Below, piece after piece: positions 1-9,114 of a DNA stretch of 64,000 nucleotides. Numbering within the stretch: the stretch's first letter is position 1; each line of letters opens with the position of its first letter. Under the pieces are notes generated by a model, which was given only the letters and a program-made list of their open reading frames with translations, ran no database searches and was not told where the DNA came from. A program made the translations under genes and the position numbers. The stretch covers positions 1 to 64,000 of the forward strand of contig NZ_JAJCXB010000042.1 of the NCBI RefSeq assembly GCF_020564935.1, written 5' to 3'. This DNA comes from Streptomyces pinistramenti (GTDB lineage Bacteria > Actinomycetota > Actinomycetes > Streptomycetales > Streptomycetaceae).

Positions 1-224
1 GGCCGCGGAACAGCCGGTGGACGAGCCGGCGGAGGAGCCGGTGGCGGCGCGGGAGGCGTGAGCGGGGCGGGGCTCGCGGTGTGCGGCGGCCTGTCGTCCG
101 CCGGCGTGTGGCATGCGCCGTCCGCGGCGCGGCGCTGCTGGCGCGGTACGGCCGGTTCGATCGTGTCCGCGCCCTGGTGGTGGGCGGCGGCCGGGATTCC
201 GTCGGGGCCGGGGCGTTCGTTCAT
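1..224 (-). CDS. 5' part of an unidentified gene coupled to the aminotransferase (runs off left edge)
   Basis: An ATG at 224-222 overlaps the TGA of the upstream aminotransferase (ATGA) and has a GAGG Shine-Dalgarno about 8 nt before it. The frame stays open to the window edge, giving at least 74 residues beginning MNERPGPDGIPAAAHHQG and becoming rich in proline and alanine. Third positions are G/C-rich for the first ~55 codons but poorer in the last 20, where the opposite strand reads better. No domain is visible. Coupling to a diaminobutyrate-type aminotransferase would fit a siderophore synthetase (IucA/IucC type), but that is inference from context only. Confidence 0.4.
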   Translation of the reverse strand, partial: MNERPGPDGIPAAAHHQGADTIEPAVPRQQRRAADGACHTPADDRPPHTASPAPLTPPAPPPAPPPARPPAVPR

Positions 225-1612
225 CGGGAAGTGCCTCGCATTGTCGTGGGGGACGAGCCCGTCGGCCCGGGGGTCATGCGGACCGCCGCCGCGATGGCGT
301 CGGCGAGGCGGTCGAGGATCGCGTCCGCCTGTTCGTCGGTGATGGTCAGGGGTGGCAGCAGCCGGATGACGGCGCCGTGGCGGCCGCCCGGTTCGACGAT
401 CAGGCCGCGGTCCAGGCAGGTGCGCTGGACGGCGGCGGCGAGGTCAGGGGCGGCGGGGCGGGCTCCGGTGGCGTCCGGTGCGGCCTCGGGGTCGATCAGT
501 TCGACGCCGATCATGAGTCCGCGGCCGCGGACGTCGCCGATGCAGGGGTGGGCGGCGGCGAGCGTGCCGAGCTGGGCGAGCATCCGCGCGCCGAGGTCGG
601 CGGCGCGCCGGGCGAGGCCGTTCTCGCGGACGTAGGCGAGGGTGGCGCTGCCTGCGGCCATGGCGAGTTGGTTGCCGCGGAAGACGTCGTGGTGCGCGCC
701 GGGCCGGCGGCAGTCCAGTTCCTCGCGGTGGACGATCACCGCGAGCGGCAGGCTGCCGCCGATCGCCTTCGACAGCACGAGGACGTCGGGGACGATGCCG
801 CTGTGTTCGACGGCCCAGAAGGTGCCGGTGCGCCCGACGCCGGTCCGGGCCTCGTCGACGATCAGCGGGATGCCGCGGGCCGCGGTGGTCGCGCGCATCC
901 GCCGCAGCCAGCTGTCCGGCGCGGGGATGACGCCGCCCTCGCCCTGGACCGGTTCGACGATCAGGCCGGCCGGGTGCGGGATGCCGCTCTCCGGGTCGTC
1001 GATGAGGTGCTCGGTCCAGCGCGTGGCGAGGCCGGCGCCGCGCTCGCCGGTGCCGGGCGGGCAGCGGTGGGCGTCGGGGTGGGGCAGTCGGGTCACTGCG
1101 GTCCGCCGGGATCCGCCGGGTGCCGCGGGCGCTCCGATGGTCGTGCCGTGGCGGGCCCCGGAGAAGGCCAGCAGGCCGTCCCTGCCGGTGGCGGTGCGTA
1201 CGAGGCAGGCGGCGGCCTCGACGGCGTCCGTGCCGGCCGGTCCGCAGAATTGGATCCGCGCCTTTTCGGCCAACTCACCGGGCAGGGTGGCGAACAGCTC
1301 GGTGGTGAAGGCGTCCTTGACCGGGGTGGCCAGGTCGAGGGCGTGCAGCGGAGCCCCGGAGTCCAGGGCCGTGCGGATGGCTTCGAGCACCACGGGGTGG
1401 TTGTGCCCGAGGGCGAGGGTGCCGACGCCGGAGAGACAGTCGAGGTAGCGCCGGCCGTCGGCGCCCTCGATCGTCAGCCCGCGGGCGCGCACCGGGACGA
1501 TCGGCAGGGAGCGCGCGTAGGTGCGGGCGGCGGACTCACGCAGGGCCTGCCGGCGCAGGATCCCTTCATGGACCGGCGGCGGGGCCGTCGGCACGGTTTC
1601 GGTCAACGCCAC
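221..1612 (-). CDS. Class III PLP aminotransferase, diaminobutyrate--2-oxoglutarate type
   Basis: A 463-residue fold-type I, class III aminotransferase expected to move an amino group between 2-oxoglutarate/glutamate and a diamine such as 2,4-diaminobutyrate in the cytoplasm. The N-terminal third carries the substrate/PLP region (YLDCLSGVGTLALGHNHP), the middle has VDEARTGVGRTG (family norm DEVQTGFGRTG), and the PLP lysine lies in LSKAIGGSLPL. The GTG start is preceded by AGGAGG about 11 nt away. Its stop overlaps the next ATG, suggesting an operon leaving the window. Family members serve ectoine or siderophore pathways; a siderophore role is likely from remembered synteny but no iron-box palindrome was seen in 1613-1887. 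That divergent gap also holds a small inverted repeat GCAAG-ATC-CTTGC at 1727-1739. Confidence 0.88.
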   Translation of the reverse strand: MALTETVPTAPPPVHEGILRRQALRESAARTYARSLPIVPVRARGLTIEGADGRRYLDCLSGVGTLALGHNHPVVLEAIRTALDSGAPLHALDLATPVKDAFTTELFATLPGELAEKARIQFCGPAGTDAVEAAACLVRTATGRDGLLAFSGARHGTTIGAPAAPGGSRRTAVTRLPHPDAHRCPPGTGERGAGLATRWTEHLIDDPESGIPHPAGLIVEPVQGEGGVIPAPDSWLRRMRATTAARGIPLIVDEARTGVGRTGTFWAVEHSGIVPDVLVLSKAIGGSLPLAVIVHREELDCRRPGAHHDVFRGNQLAMAAGSATLAYVRENGLARRAADLGARMLAQLGTLAAAHPCIGDVRGRGLMIGVELIDPEAAPDATGARPAAPDLAAAVQRTCLDRGLIVEPGGRHGAVIRLLPPLTITDEQADAILDRLADAIAAAVRMTPGPTGSSPTTMRGTSR

Positions 1613-1887
1613 GGCAGTTGTGTCCTCCTGCTGGTGTGCTGCTCGGATGCGCGCGGGCCCTGGGGAGCAGCCCGGGTATCCCCCATACGTACCAACGACG
1701 ATTCCCTCAGAGGATCACGGTCACCGGCAAGATCCTTGCAGGCCGGAACCAGGGGCCCGAGTTCCGATGTCCCCGCGGTCAACGGCATAGTGGGGTCCTG
1801 CGCCAGGATCTTGAGGTGCATGACAAGCACCGAAATCGGCGTAATTCCGCACAAGCTCAGATCGATGTCATCAGGGGGAGTTCACCC

Positions 1888-3078
1888 ATGCGATCCATAC
1901 GTCGGCCAGTCCTGGCCGCCGCCGCTCTCACCGCCGTCGTGGCGCTCACCGCCACCGGCTGCGGCCCCGAGAGCGACAACGCGGATGCCAAGCCCAGCGA
2001 GTCCGCGGCGCAGGACTCCACGGGCGGGACCGAGATCAAGATCCCCAAGGACATCCAGGAGAAGCTGAAGGCGCACGGCGTCGATCTCGACAAGTGGAAG
2101 AACGGCGAGTGGAAGAACTGGGACAAGGACAAGTGGCTCCGGGAGGCCGGGGAGTTCATCAACCCGATCATCAAGAACTTCTGGAACCCTGACAAGATCG
2201 AGAAGGTCAAGCCGCCGCAGGACCCGAGCAAGCCCGAGGACATCTCCGAGGACCAGGGCAAGACCGACCCCGAGCCCGCCGCGGTCCAGGCGCAGCCGGT
2301 CAAGACCCCGTACACCTCCACCGCTCCCGGTGTCGGCCTGCTGCTGTTCAGCACCCCCAAGGGCGAGTCGCGCTGCTCGGCGACGGTCGTCAAGGACCCG
2401 GCGCACCCGGGCAAGTCCAACCTCGTGTGGACCGCGGCGCACTGCGTGCACGCCGGTGAGAACGGCGGCTGGTACCGCAACATGATGTTCGTGCCGAACT
2501 TCAACCGGAACGGCGCGCCGGCCACCAAGATGAAGACCACCCCGTTCGAGGACCGTGTCCCGTCGGGCAAGTGGTGGGCCGATGACATGGCGACGTCCGA
2601 CCAGTGGATCAAGGGCGGCGGCGCGGTGCCCGGCGTGCCGATGGCTCCGTACGACTTCGCGCTGATGCACGTGAAGCCGGAGGAGAGCACCGGCGGCAAG
2701 TCGCTGGAGGAGGTGGCCGGCGGCGCGTACAAGGTCGACTTCAACGCACCCGCGATGGCCAAGATCCCGAGCCTGACGGCCCAGGGCTACCCGGCCGAGG
2801 CGCCGTTCGACGGTGCGGTGCAGGAGCAGTGCACCGACAAGCCGACCCGCCTGTCGATGGAGGCGCAGAAGCCGACCATGTACCGGATCGGCTGCACCAT
2901 GACCGGCGGTTCTTCGGGCGGCCCCTGGTTCGCCAAGGGTGCCGACGGCCAGCCGGAACTGATCTCCAACATGTCGATGGGCCCGCGCCCGGCCCGCTGG
3001 TCGGCCGGCCCGCACCTCGGCCCGGAGGCCAAGACCATGTTCGAGACGATGAGCAAGAAGTGGGCGGCCAAGGGCTGA
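1888..3078 (+). CDS. Secreted lipoprotein trypsin-like serine protease (S1 family)
   Basis: A 396-residue exported peptidase. The start ATG follows AGGGGGAG by 7 nt; the frame is open further upstream but without signal. The N-terminus is a type II signal peptide (MRSIRRPVLAAAALTAVV) with lipobox ATGC, so the protein is probably anchored to the outer face of the membrane. A charged Lys/Asp/Trp-rich spacer (about 40-110) precedes the catalytic domain. The triad is visible: His185 in TAAHC, Asp256 in YDFALMH and Ser343 in GGSSGGPW. Substrate unknown. It is divergent from the aminotransferase and ends in a strong terminator shared with hflX. Confidence 0.9.
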   Translation: MRSIRRPVLAAAALTAVVALTATGCGPESDNADAKPSESAAQDSTGGTEIKIPKDIQEKLKAHGVDLDKWKNGEWKNWDKDKWLREAGEFINPIIKNFWNPDKIEKVKPPQDPSKPEDISEDQGKTDPEPAAVQAQPVKTPYTSTAPGVGLLLFSTPKGESRCSATVVKDPAHPGKSNLVWTAAHCVHAGENGGWYRNMMFVPNFNRNGAPATKMKTTPFEDRVPSGKWWADDMATSDQWIKGGGAVPGVPMAPYDFALMHVKPEESTGGKSLEEVAGGAYKVDFNAPAMAKIPSLTAQGYPAEAPFDGAVQEQCTDKPTRLSMEAQKPTMYRIGCTMTGGSSGGPWFAKGADGQPELISNMSMGPRPARWSAGPHLGPEAKTMFETMSKKWAAKG

Positions 3079-3117
3079 TGACGGCCTGATGCCATGACGC
3101 GGCACCGCCGCGGCACG

Positions 3118-3151
3118 AAGGCCCGCACCCGGGAGACCGGGTGCGGGCCTT
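3118..3151. terminator. Bidirectional terminator between the protease gene and hflX
   Basis: A perfect 15-bp inverted repeat (3118-3132 and 3137-3151) with a GAGA loop; arms AAGGCCCGCACCCGG and its complement. It lies between convergent genes and ends in TT on one strand and AA on the other, as expected for a two-way terminator. Confidence 0.85.
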
Positions 3152-3181
3152 GCGTCGTACGGCGCCGTGTGCGCCCCGGCG

Positions 3182-4669
3182 TTACGCAGCCGGGACGAAC
3201 GGCTGGAATTCGGCGGCGAGTTCCTGATGGACCCGCGCCTTGAGGACCGTGCCGTCCGCGGTGTGCTCCTCGGAGATGACCTCGCCCTCGGCGTGCGCCC
3301 GCGAGACCAGGGCGCCCTGGGTGTAGGGCACCAGCGCCTCGATCTCGACCTCGGGACGCGGCAGTTCCTCGTCCAGCAGCTCCAGCAGCTCCGTGATGCC
3401 CTGGCCGGTACGGGCCGAGACCACGAGGGCGTGCTTCTCCTGGCGCAGCAGGCGCTGCAGCACCAGCGGGTCGGCGGCGTCCGCCTTGTTGACGACCACG
3501 ATCTCGGGCACGTCCGAAGCGCCGACGTCGCGGATCACCTCGCGCACGGCGGCCAGCTGCTCCTCCGGCACCGGATGCGAACCGTCGACGACGTGCAGGA
3601 TGAGGTCGGAGTCGCCGACCTCCTCCATCGTGGAGCGGAACGCCTCGACGAGGTGGTGCGGCAGGTGCCGGACGAATCCGACGGTGTCGGCGAGGGTGTA
3701 GAGCCGCCCGCTGGGCGTCTCGGCCCGCCGGACGGTCGGGTCCAGGGTGGCGAACAGGGAGTTCTCCACCAGCACTCCGGCGCCGGTGAGGCGGTTGAGC
3801 AGGGAGGACTTGCCGGCGTTGGTGTAGCCGGCGATGGCGACCGAGGGGACCTTGTTGCGCCGGCGTTCCTGGCGCTTGATGTCGCGGCCGGTCTTCATCT
3901 CCGCGATTTCCCGGCGCATCTTCGCCATCTTCTCGCGGATCCGGCGCCGGTCCGTCTCGATCTTGGTCTCACCGGGGCCACGGGTGGCCATGCCACCGCC
4001 GCCGCTGCTGGATCCGCCGCCGCCCATCTGACGGGACAGCGACTGGCCCCAGCCGCGCAGCCTGGGCAGCATGTACTGCATCTGCGCCAGGGAGACCTGC
4101 GCCTTGCCCTCACGGGACTTGGCGTGCTGGGCGAAGATGTCGAGGATCAGGGCGGTCCTGTCGACCACCTTGACCTTGACGACGTCCTCCAGGTGAATCA
4201 GCTGGCCCGGGGACAGCTCGCCGTCGCACACCACGGTGTCGGCGCCGGATTCGAGCACGATGTCGCGCAGCTCCAGAGCCTTGCCCGAGCCGATGTACGT
4301 GGCCGGGTCCGGCTTGTCGCGGCGCTGGATGACGCCGTCGAGCACCATGGCGCCCGCCGTCTCGGCGAGTGCGGACAGCTCGGCGAGGGAGTTCTCCGCG
4401 TCGTGCACCGTCCCCGAGGTCCAGACGCCGATGAGCACCACGCGCTCCAGGCGGAGCTGGCGGTACTCGACCTCGGTGACGTCCTCCAGCTCGGTGGACA
4501 GACCTGCGACGCGGCGCAGCGCGGCGCGCGCCGATCGGTCGTACTGGTCGCCGTCACGCTCCCCGTCGATCTCGTGGCTCCAGGCGACGTCCTCTTCCAT
4601 CAGGGCGTCGGCCCGAAGGCTCTCGGGGAGGCGCTGTCGGTCCTGCGGAAGGGAAGAAGAGGAGGTCAT
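3182..4669 (-). CDS. hflX: Ribosome-associated GTPase HflX
   Basis: A 495-residue translational GTPase of the Obg-HflX group; in other bacteria HflX splits stalled or heat-stressed 70S ribosomes. Visible parts: N-terminal HflX domain (GVWTSGTVHDAENSLAELSAL, shown by its start GVWTSGTVHD), a Gly/Ser-rich linker followed by RGPGETKIETDRR, then the G domain with P-loop GYTNAGKSS, DTVGFVRHLP (G3) and NKAD (G4). The ATG at 4669 has AAAGGA 5 nt upstream, so it was preferred over the in-frame extension back to 4798. Transcribed alone or from the upstream rshA/peptidase direction. Confidence 0.95.
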   Translation of the reverse strand: MTSSSSLPQDRQRLPESLRADALMEEDVAWSHEIDGERDGDQYDRSARAALRRVAGLSTELEDVTEVEYRQLRLERVVLIGVWTSGTVHDAENSLAELSALAETAGAMVLDGVIQRRDKPDPATYIGSGKALELRDIVLESGADTVVCDGELSPGQLIHLEDVVKVKVVDRTALILDIFAQHAKSREGKAQVSLAQMQYMLPRLRGWGQSLSRQMGGGGSSSGGGGMATRGPGETKIETDRRRIREKMAKMRREIAEMKTGRDIKRQERRRNKVPSVAIAGYTNAGKSSLLNRLTGAGVLVENSLFATLDPTVRRAETPSGRLYTLADTVGFVRHLPHHLVEAFRSTMEEVGDSDLILHVVDGSHPVPEEQLAAVREVIRDVGASDVPEIVVVNKADAADPLVLQRLLRQEKHALVVSARTGQGITELLELLDEELPRPEVEIEALVPYTQGALVSRAHAEGEVISEEHTADGTVLKARVHQELAAEFQPFVPAA

Positions 4670-4860
4670 TTGATCCTTTGTGTCGTCGGTAAGTCCTCGG
4701 GGAGGCCGGTCGGCCCCGCTGGGACTGTCGGTGATGTCAACGTCCGGCGCGCGCCGGAGATTCCCGGGCCCCCGGAGTCGACCCGACGATGGTCGCACGG
4801 CGGGTGAGAGCCGTCACGCGGGTTTCCCGGCGTTTCCCGGGTGGGCGCGGCGGCCGTCGC

Positions 4861-6381
4861 TCACTTGGCGCGCAAGGACGTCCACTCCGGGTGGCCGGGC
4901 ATCGGCGGGGTCTTCCTGCCGTGGAGCCAGGCGTGCAGGAAGCCGGACTGGTCGTGCCCGGAGACCTCCGATGCCAGGGCGACGAAGTCGGCGGTGCTTG
5001 CGGTGCCGTCGCGGTGCCGGGCCACCCAGCTGCGCTCCAGGTGGTCGAAGGCGGCCGGGCCGATCTTCTGGCGCAGCGCGTACAGGACCAGGGCGCTGCC
5101 GTCGTAGACGACCGGCCGGAAGATGCTGATCTTCTTGCCCGGGACGGGTGGCTTCGGCGCGGCGGGCGGTCCGCCGGCGGCGCGCCAGCCGTCGGACAAC
5201 TGGTACGCATGATGCATCCGGGTCTCCAGAGAGGCCCGCTTCATGCCGCCCTTCTCCTGGGCGTAGAGCGCCTCGTACCAGGTGGCGTGGGCTTCGTTGA
5301 GCCAGAGGTCGGACCAGCGGTGCGGGCTGACACTGTCGCCGAACCACTGGTGGGACAGCTCGTGCACCATCACCGACTCGACGTACCAGGCGGGCCAGTG
5401 CCCGGAGGTGAACAGGCCCTTCTCGAAGAGCGACAGGGTCTGCGTCTCCAGCTCGAAGCCGGTCTGCGCGTCGGCGATCAGCACCCCGTACAGCGGGAAC
5501 GGGTAGCGGCCGACCTTCCGTTCCATCCAGGCGATCTGGGCGGGTGTCTTGGCCAGCCAGGGCGCGAGAGCCTTGCGGTGCGCCGCAGGCACCACGTCGC
5601 GGACGGGCAGGCCGTGCGGCCCGCGGCGGATGAGCACGTCGGACGTCCCGATGGAGACCTGCGCCAGCTCGGTCGCCATGGGGTGGGCGGTGCGGTACGT
5701 CCAGGTGCGGCGCGGTCCGCGGTCGCGGCGCCCGGCGGGCAGGCCGTTGGCGACGACGGTCAGCTTCCGGGGCGCGGTGATGTGGAACGTGAAGAACGCC
5801 TTGTCGGAGGGGTGGTCGTTGCAGGGGAAGACGCGGTGGGCGGCGTCGGCCTGGTTGGCCATCGCCAGCCCGTCGGTGGTCCGGATCCAGCCGCCGTCGC
5901 CGGGGCCGCGCGGGTCGCTGGTGTGCCGGACGACGATGCTCACCTCCTGGCCGGGCACGAGGTGGTAGAGGGGGGTGACCACCAGGTCCTCGCCGTGCTG
6001 TGCGTGCTGGGCGGGCAGGCCGTCGACAGTGACGGAACGGACGGCTCCGCGGGCGAAGTCGAGGTTGAGGCGGTCCAGTTCGGTGGTGACGCGTGCGGTG
6101 ATTTCGGTGACGGCGGTCAGCGGCCGGTCGTTGCGGCCCGGGTAGTCGAGCGCGATGTCGTAGGACGTGACGTCGTAGCCGGGGTTGCCGAGCGTGGGGA
6201 AGAGCCGGTCGCCGATACCGCGTGCCCCGGGGGCGGCGGGTGCCGCGGCGCCGATCACGGCGGCGGCCGCCAGCGCGAGGGCGAGGGTGCGGCGGGCGGC
6301 CCGGGACGGGCGGCGGGCGGGCGGCAGGACACGGGCGGGGCGGTGGGCTTCGCCGGACGCGCGGCGCGAGGAAAGCGGCAT
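4861..6381 (-). CDS. Secreted M1-family zinc metallopeptidase (aminopeptidase N-like)
   Basis: A 506-residue gluzincin. A long basic N-region with RR before a hydrophobic Ala/Leu stretch (residues about 30-50) indicates export, perhaps by Tat. An M1 N-terminal beta domain (YDVTSYDIALDYPG) leads to the catalytic domain with HELSHQWFGD and downstream NEAHATWYE, i.e. HExxH-x18-E zinc ligands. The usual GAMEN exopeptidase motif is replaced by FELETQTLS, as in a bacterial subgroup, so aminopeptidase activity is likely but not certain. It is short for the family (no C-terminal helical domain). Located between rshA and hflX on the same strand. Confidence 0.92.
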   Translation of the reverse strand: MPLSSRRASGEAHRPARVLPPARRPSRAARRTLALALAAAAVIGAAAPAAPGARGIGDRLFPTLGNPGYDVTSYDIALDYPGRNDRPLTAVTEITARVTTELDRLNLDFARGAVRSVTVDGLPAQHAQHGEDLVVTPLYHLVPGQEVSIVVRHTSDPRGPGDGGWIRTTDGLAMANQADAAHRVFPCNDHPSDKAFFTFHITAPRKLTVVANGLPAGRRDRGPRRTWTYRTAHPMATELAQVSIGTSDVLIRRGPHGLPVRDVVPAAHRKALAPWLAKTPAQIAWMERKVGRYPFPLYGVLIADAQTGFELETQTLSLFEKGLFTSGHWPAWYVESVMVHELSHQWFGDSVSPHRWSDLWLNEAHATWYEALYAQEKGGMKRASLETRMHHAYQLSDGWRAAGGPPAAPKPPVPGKKISIFRPVVYDGSALVLYALRQKIGPAAFDHLERSWVARHRDGTASTADFVALASEVSGHDQSGFLHAWLHGRKTPPMPGHPEWTSLRAK

Positions 6382-6567
6382 GGGCTACCGCTATCAGCGC
6401 GGCTCCCCGCCCCGGGGACGGCACGGCAGCACGGCACCCGAACGGGCGGGGGCTGCGGCGTGCGGCCCGTATGCGCGGCCGGATCGCCGGGCGTCCGTTC
6501 GGTGACAGGCCACTCCGGAGTCCGCCGCGGTGACGTTTCTCCTGGAGCGGACCGAACGAGTCGCTCC

Positions 6568-8928
6568 CTACGGGCGGGCGGCGGCGGCCGGGGCGGCGCG
6601 GCCCGCCCGCAGGACGTCGAAGACCCCGGGGACCTGGCGCATCGCGCGCATCAGGGAAGGCAGTTCGGCGGCGTCGGGCAGGTGGAGGGTGTACGTGTGG
6701 CGGACCCGCTGCTCGTGCGGCGGTTCCACGGCGGCGGAGACCACTGCGGCGCCCTGGACGGCGATGACTTCGGTGAGGTCGGCCAGCAGATGCGGGCGGC
6801 TGAACGCCTCGGCGAGCAGGGTGACCCGGCAGCCGTGGCCGGTGTGTCCCGCGACCCGCCAGCTCACGTCGACGGGCTGCCGGCCGGTGGCCGCCATCCG
6901 CGCGACCACGGGGCACAGCGCGCGGTGCACGGTGACGTTGCCACCGCGCACCGCGAATCCGGTGACGGAATCGGGCGGCACCGGCGTACAGCAGCCGGCG
7001 AGGCGGACGGCGGCACCGGGCAGGTCGGCCACCGCGAGGACGGACGCGGGGCCGCACCCGGAGGAGGGAGCGGCCGGCAGCGGGCCCGTCCGGTCGTCGG
7101 GGCCGGGCTGTTCCGTGGGGCCGTGAAGGCCCGTGGGGTCGGTGTGCTCGCCGGCTGCGGCGGCCGGAGGCCTGGTCCGGCCCGTGGTGCCTGCGGCGGC
7201 GGGCGGGGGAACGGCGGGGCGGAGACGACCGGCGGACGCCGCGTCCTCCTGGCCGGTGGCGGGCGGCCGCGTCCCCGGTTCCGCTCCGCCGCCTTCGGCC
7301 TCCCCCGGGGTCGCTCCCTCACCGGGGCGCTCCGGCCGGTCCGCCAGCCACCGGGAGATGGCGAGCCGGGCCGCGGGGGTGCGGGCGTGTTCCAGCCACT
7401 CGGGCGAGGGGCCCGCCGCGGAGTCCGGGGCCATCAGCAGGTGCAGGCTGTCGCCGTCGCGCAGGACCGTGGACAGCGTCGCGAGGCGGCCGTTGACCCG
7501 GGCGCCGATGCAGCAGTGCGCCGGTTCGCCGTGCAGCGCGTACGCGGCGTCCACGCAACTCGCCCCGGCGGGCAGCCCGATGGCGCCGCCGGCCCCCGGG
7601 AGCGGGTCGCCGGTGCAGAAGACCGTGATCTCCCGGTCCTGGGCGAGGTCGTCGCGCAGCGAGGTCCAGAAGGTGTCGGGGTCGGGGGTGGCGCTCTGCC
7701 ACTCCAGCAGCCGGGAGAGCCACCCGGGGCGGGTCGGGTCGGCGCGTTCGCCCTCGGGGGTTTCGGGGCCGTCGGTGGGGGTGTACGGGTTGCCCAGGGC
7801 GATCACGCCGGCCTCGGCGACGCGGTGCATCTGGTGGGTGCGGATCAGTGTCTCGGCGATCTCGCCCGTCTCGCCGGCCACCGCGGTGTGCAGCGACTGG
7901 TAGAGGTTGAACTTGGGGGCCGCGATGAAGTCCTTGAATTCGGAGATCACGGGAGTGAGGCAGGTGTGCAGTTCGCCCAGTACGGCGTAGCAGTCGGCGT
8001 CCTCGGTGACCAGGACGAGCAGCCGTCCGAGGTCCGCGCCGGTCAGCTCGCCACGGCTCCCCCGGACGCGGTGCACGGAGACGAAGTGCCGTGGCCGCAC
8101 GAGCACTTCGGCGTCGATGCCGGCCTCGGCGAGGGTGCCGCGCACCCGGGCGGCGAGGGCGGCGAGCGGATCGGGCCGGGTTGCGTACTCCGCGACCAGG
8201 CGCCGGGTGGCGGCGTACTCCTCGGGGTGCAGGATCGCGAAGACCAGGTCCTCCAGCTCGGTCTTGAGTGCCTGGACGCCGAGGCGTTCGGCGAGCGGGA
8301 TCAGCACCTCACGGGTGACCTTGGCGATCCTGGCCTGCTTCTCGGGGCGCATCACCCCGAGGGTGCGCATGTTGTGCAGCCGGTCGGCGAGCTTGATGGA
8401 CATCACGCGGACGTCGTTGCCGGTGGCGACCAGCATCTTGCGGAAGGTCTCCGGCTCGGCCGCCGCGCCGTAGTCGACCTTCTCCAGTTTGGTCACACCG
8501 TCGACGAGATAGCAGACCTCGTCGCCGAACGCCGCGCGGACCTGATCGAGCGTCACTTCGGTGTCCTCGACGGTGTCGTGGAGCAGCGAAGCGGTCAACG
8601 TCGTGGTTTCGGCGCCCAGTTCGGCAAGGATGAGGGTGACGGCGAGCGGGTGCGTGATGTACGGCTCGCCGCTCTTGCGCATCTGGCCGCGGTGCGAGGA
8701 CTCGGCGAGGACGTACGCCTTGCTGAGGATGTCGAGGTCGGCGTCCGGATGGTGGCCGCGGTGCACCTTGGCGACGTGTTCCAGGGCGTCGGGCAGGCCG
8801 TCGCGCGGGGCCGGTCCCAGCAGCGCCGCACGGCCGATCCTGCGCAGTCCGTGCAGCTCAAGCCGCGCGCGGCCGCGCTTACGGCTCGCCGCTCCAGGGT
8901 TACCAGGGTTAGTGGCCTCTGCGCTCAT
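6568..8928 (-). CDS. rshA: RelA/SpoT homologue RshA with intact hydrolase and degenerate synthetase signature
   Basis: A 786-residue (p)ppGpp enzyme. The ATG at 8928 has GGAGGTG directly upstream and was chosen over an extension to 9012. Order: HD hydrolase domain (ITHPLAVTLILAELG, LLHDTVEDT and LADRLHNMRTLG all intact), synthetase-like domain, TGS domain (ITVFCTGDPLPGAGGAIGLP), a long Pro/Ala/Gly-rich insert, a conserved-Cys region (LAGCCTPVPPDSVTGF) and a C-terminal ACT domain. In the synthetase the usual YDLVGVRVLV reads ADLGRLLVLV (Arg lost) and EVQIRT reads ETLIRT, while PKFNLYQSLHT remains. This suggests mainly a hydrolase. S. coelicolor has a separate RelA elsewhere on its chromosome. 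Confidence 0.93.
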   Translation of the reverse strand: MSAEATNPGNPGAASRKRGRARLELHGLRRIGRAALLGPAPRDGLPDALEHVAKVHRGHHPDADLDILSKAYVLAESSHRGQMRKSGEPYITHPLAVTLILAELGAETTTLTASLLHDTVEDTEVTLDQVRAAFGDEVCYLVDGVTKLEKVDYGAAAEPETFRKMLVATGNDVRVMSIKLADRLHNMRTLGVMRPEKQARIAKVTREVLIPLAERLGVQALKTELEDLVFAILHPEEYAATRRLVAEYATRPDPLAALAARVRGTLAEAGIDAEVLVRPRHFVSVHRVRGSRGELTGADLGRLLVLVTEDADCYAVLGELHTCLTPVISEFKDFIAAPKFNLYQSLHTAVAGETGEIAETLIRTHQMHRVAEAGVIALGNPYTPTDGPETPEGERADPTRPGWLSRLLEWQSATPDPDTFWTSLRDDLAQDREITVFCTGDPLPGAGGAIGLPAGASCVDAAYALHGEPAHCCIGARVNGRLATLSTVLRDGDSLHLLMAPDSAAGPSPEWLEHARTPAARLAISRWLADRPERPGEGATPGEAEGGGAEPGTRPPATGQEDAASAGRLRPAVPPPAAAGTTGRTRPPAAAAGEHTDPTGLHGPTEQPGPDDRTGPLPAAPSSGCGPASVLAVADLPGAAVRLAGCCTPVPPDSVTGFAVRGGNVTVHRALCPVVARMAATGRQPVDVSWRVAGHTGHGCRVTLLAEAFSRPHLLADLTEVIAVQGAAVVSAAVEPPHEQRVRHTYTLHLPDAAELPSLMRAMRQVPGVFDVLRAGRAAPAAAARP

Positions 8929-9114
8929 GGGCACCTCCGGCGGCGTCGACCGGCGGTGGCACGCCGCCAGTTGGGCGGCCGGGCCGGTGCTTGATGCTAC
9001 CGAGCCCACCACGCGGTGCCGTCCACCTCTCCCCCAGCGTGAAACGGATCACCCGTTCGAGCGATTTCCGCGGACGCCCCCGTATCTCCTCGGGGACGGC
9101 CGCCACGGTGTGCG

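Noticed and set aside
2..61. Plus-strand frame ending TGA at 61, reading as an acidic protein tail (EQPVDEPAEEPVAAREA)
   Set aside because: Its codons look G/C-ending, but it is only 19 codons and conflicts with the minus-strand frame that is coupled to the aminotransferase by ATGA and an SD. I cannot exclude it; the left neighbour sequence would decide.
1613..1887. Iron box upstream of the aminotransferase
   Set aside because: No TTAGGTTAGGCTAACCTAA-like palindrome found on either strand.
4789..8994. Very long open frame on the plus strand opposite the M1 peptidase and rshA
   Set aside because: Mirror of real genes in GC-rich DNA; it has no recognisable domain, while both opposite genes have complete motifs. 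The same holds for 58308-61844 opposite osaA, 3167-4807 opposite hflX and 52736-55153 opposite ftsK.
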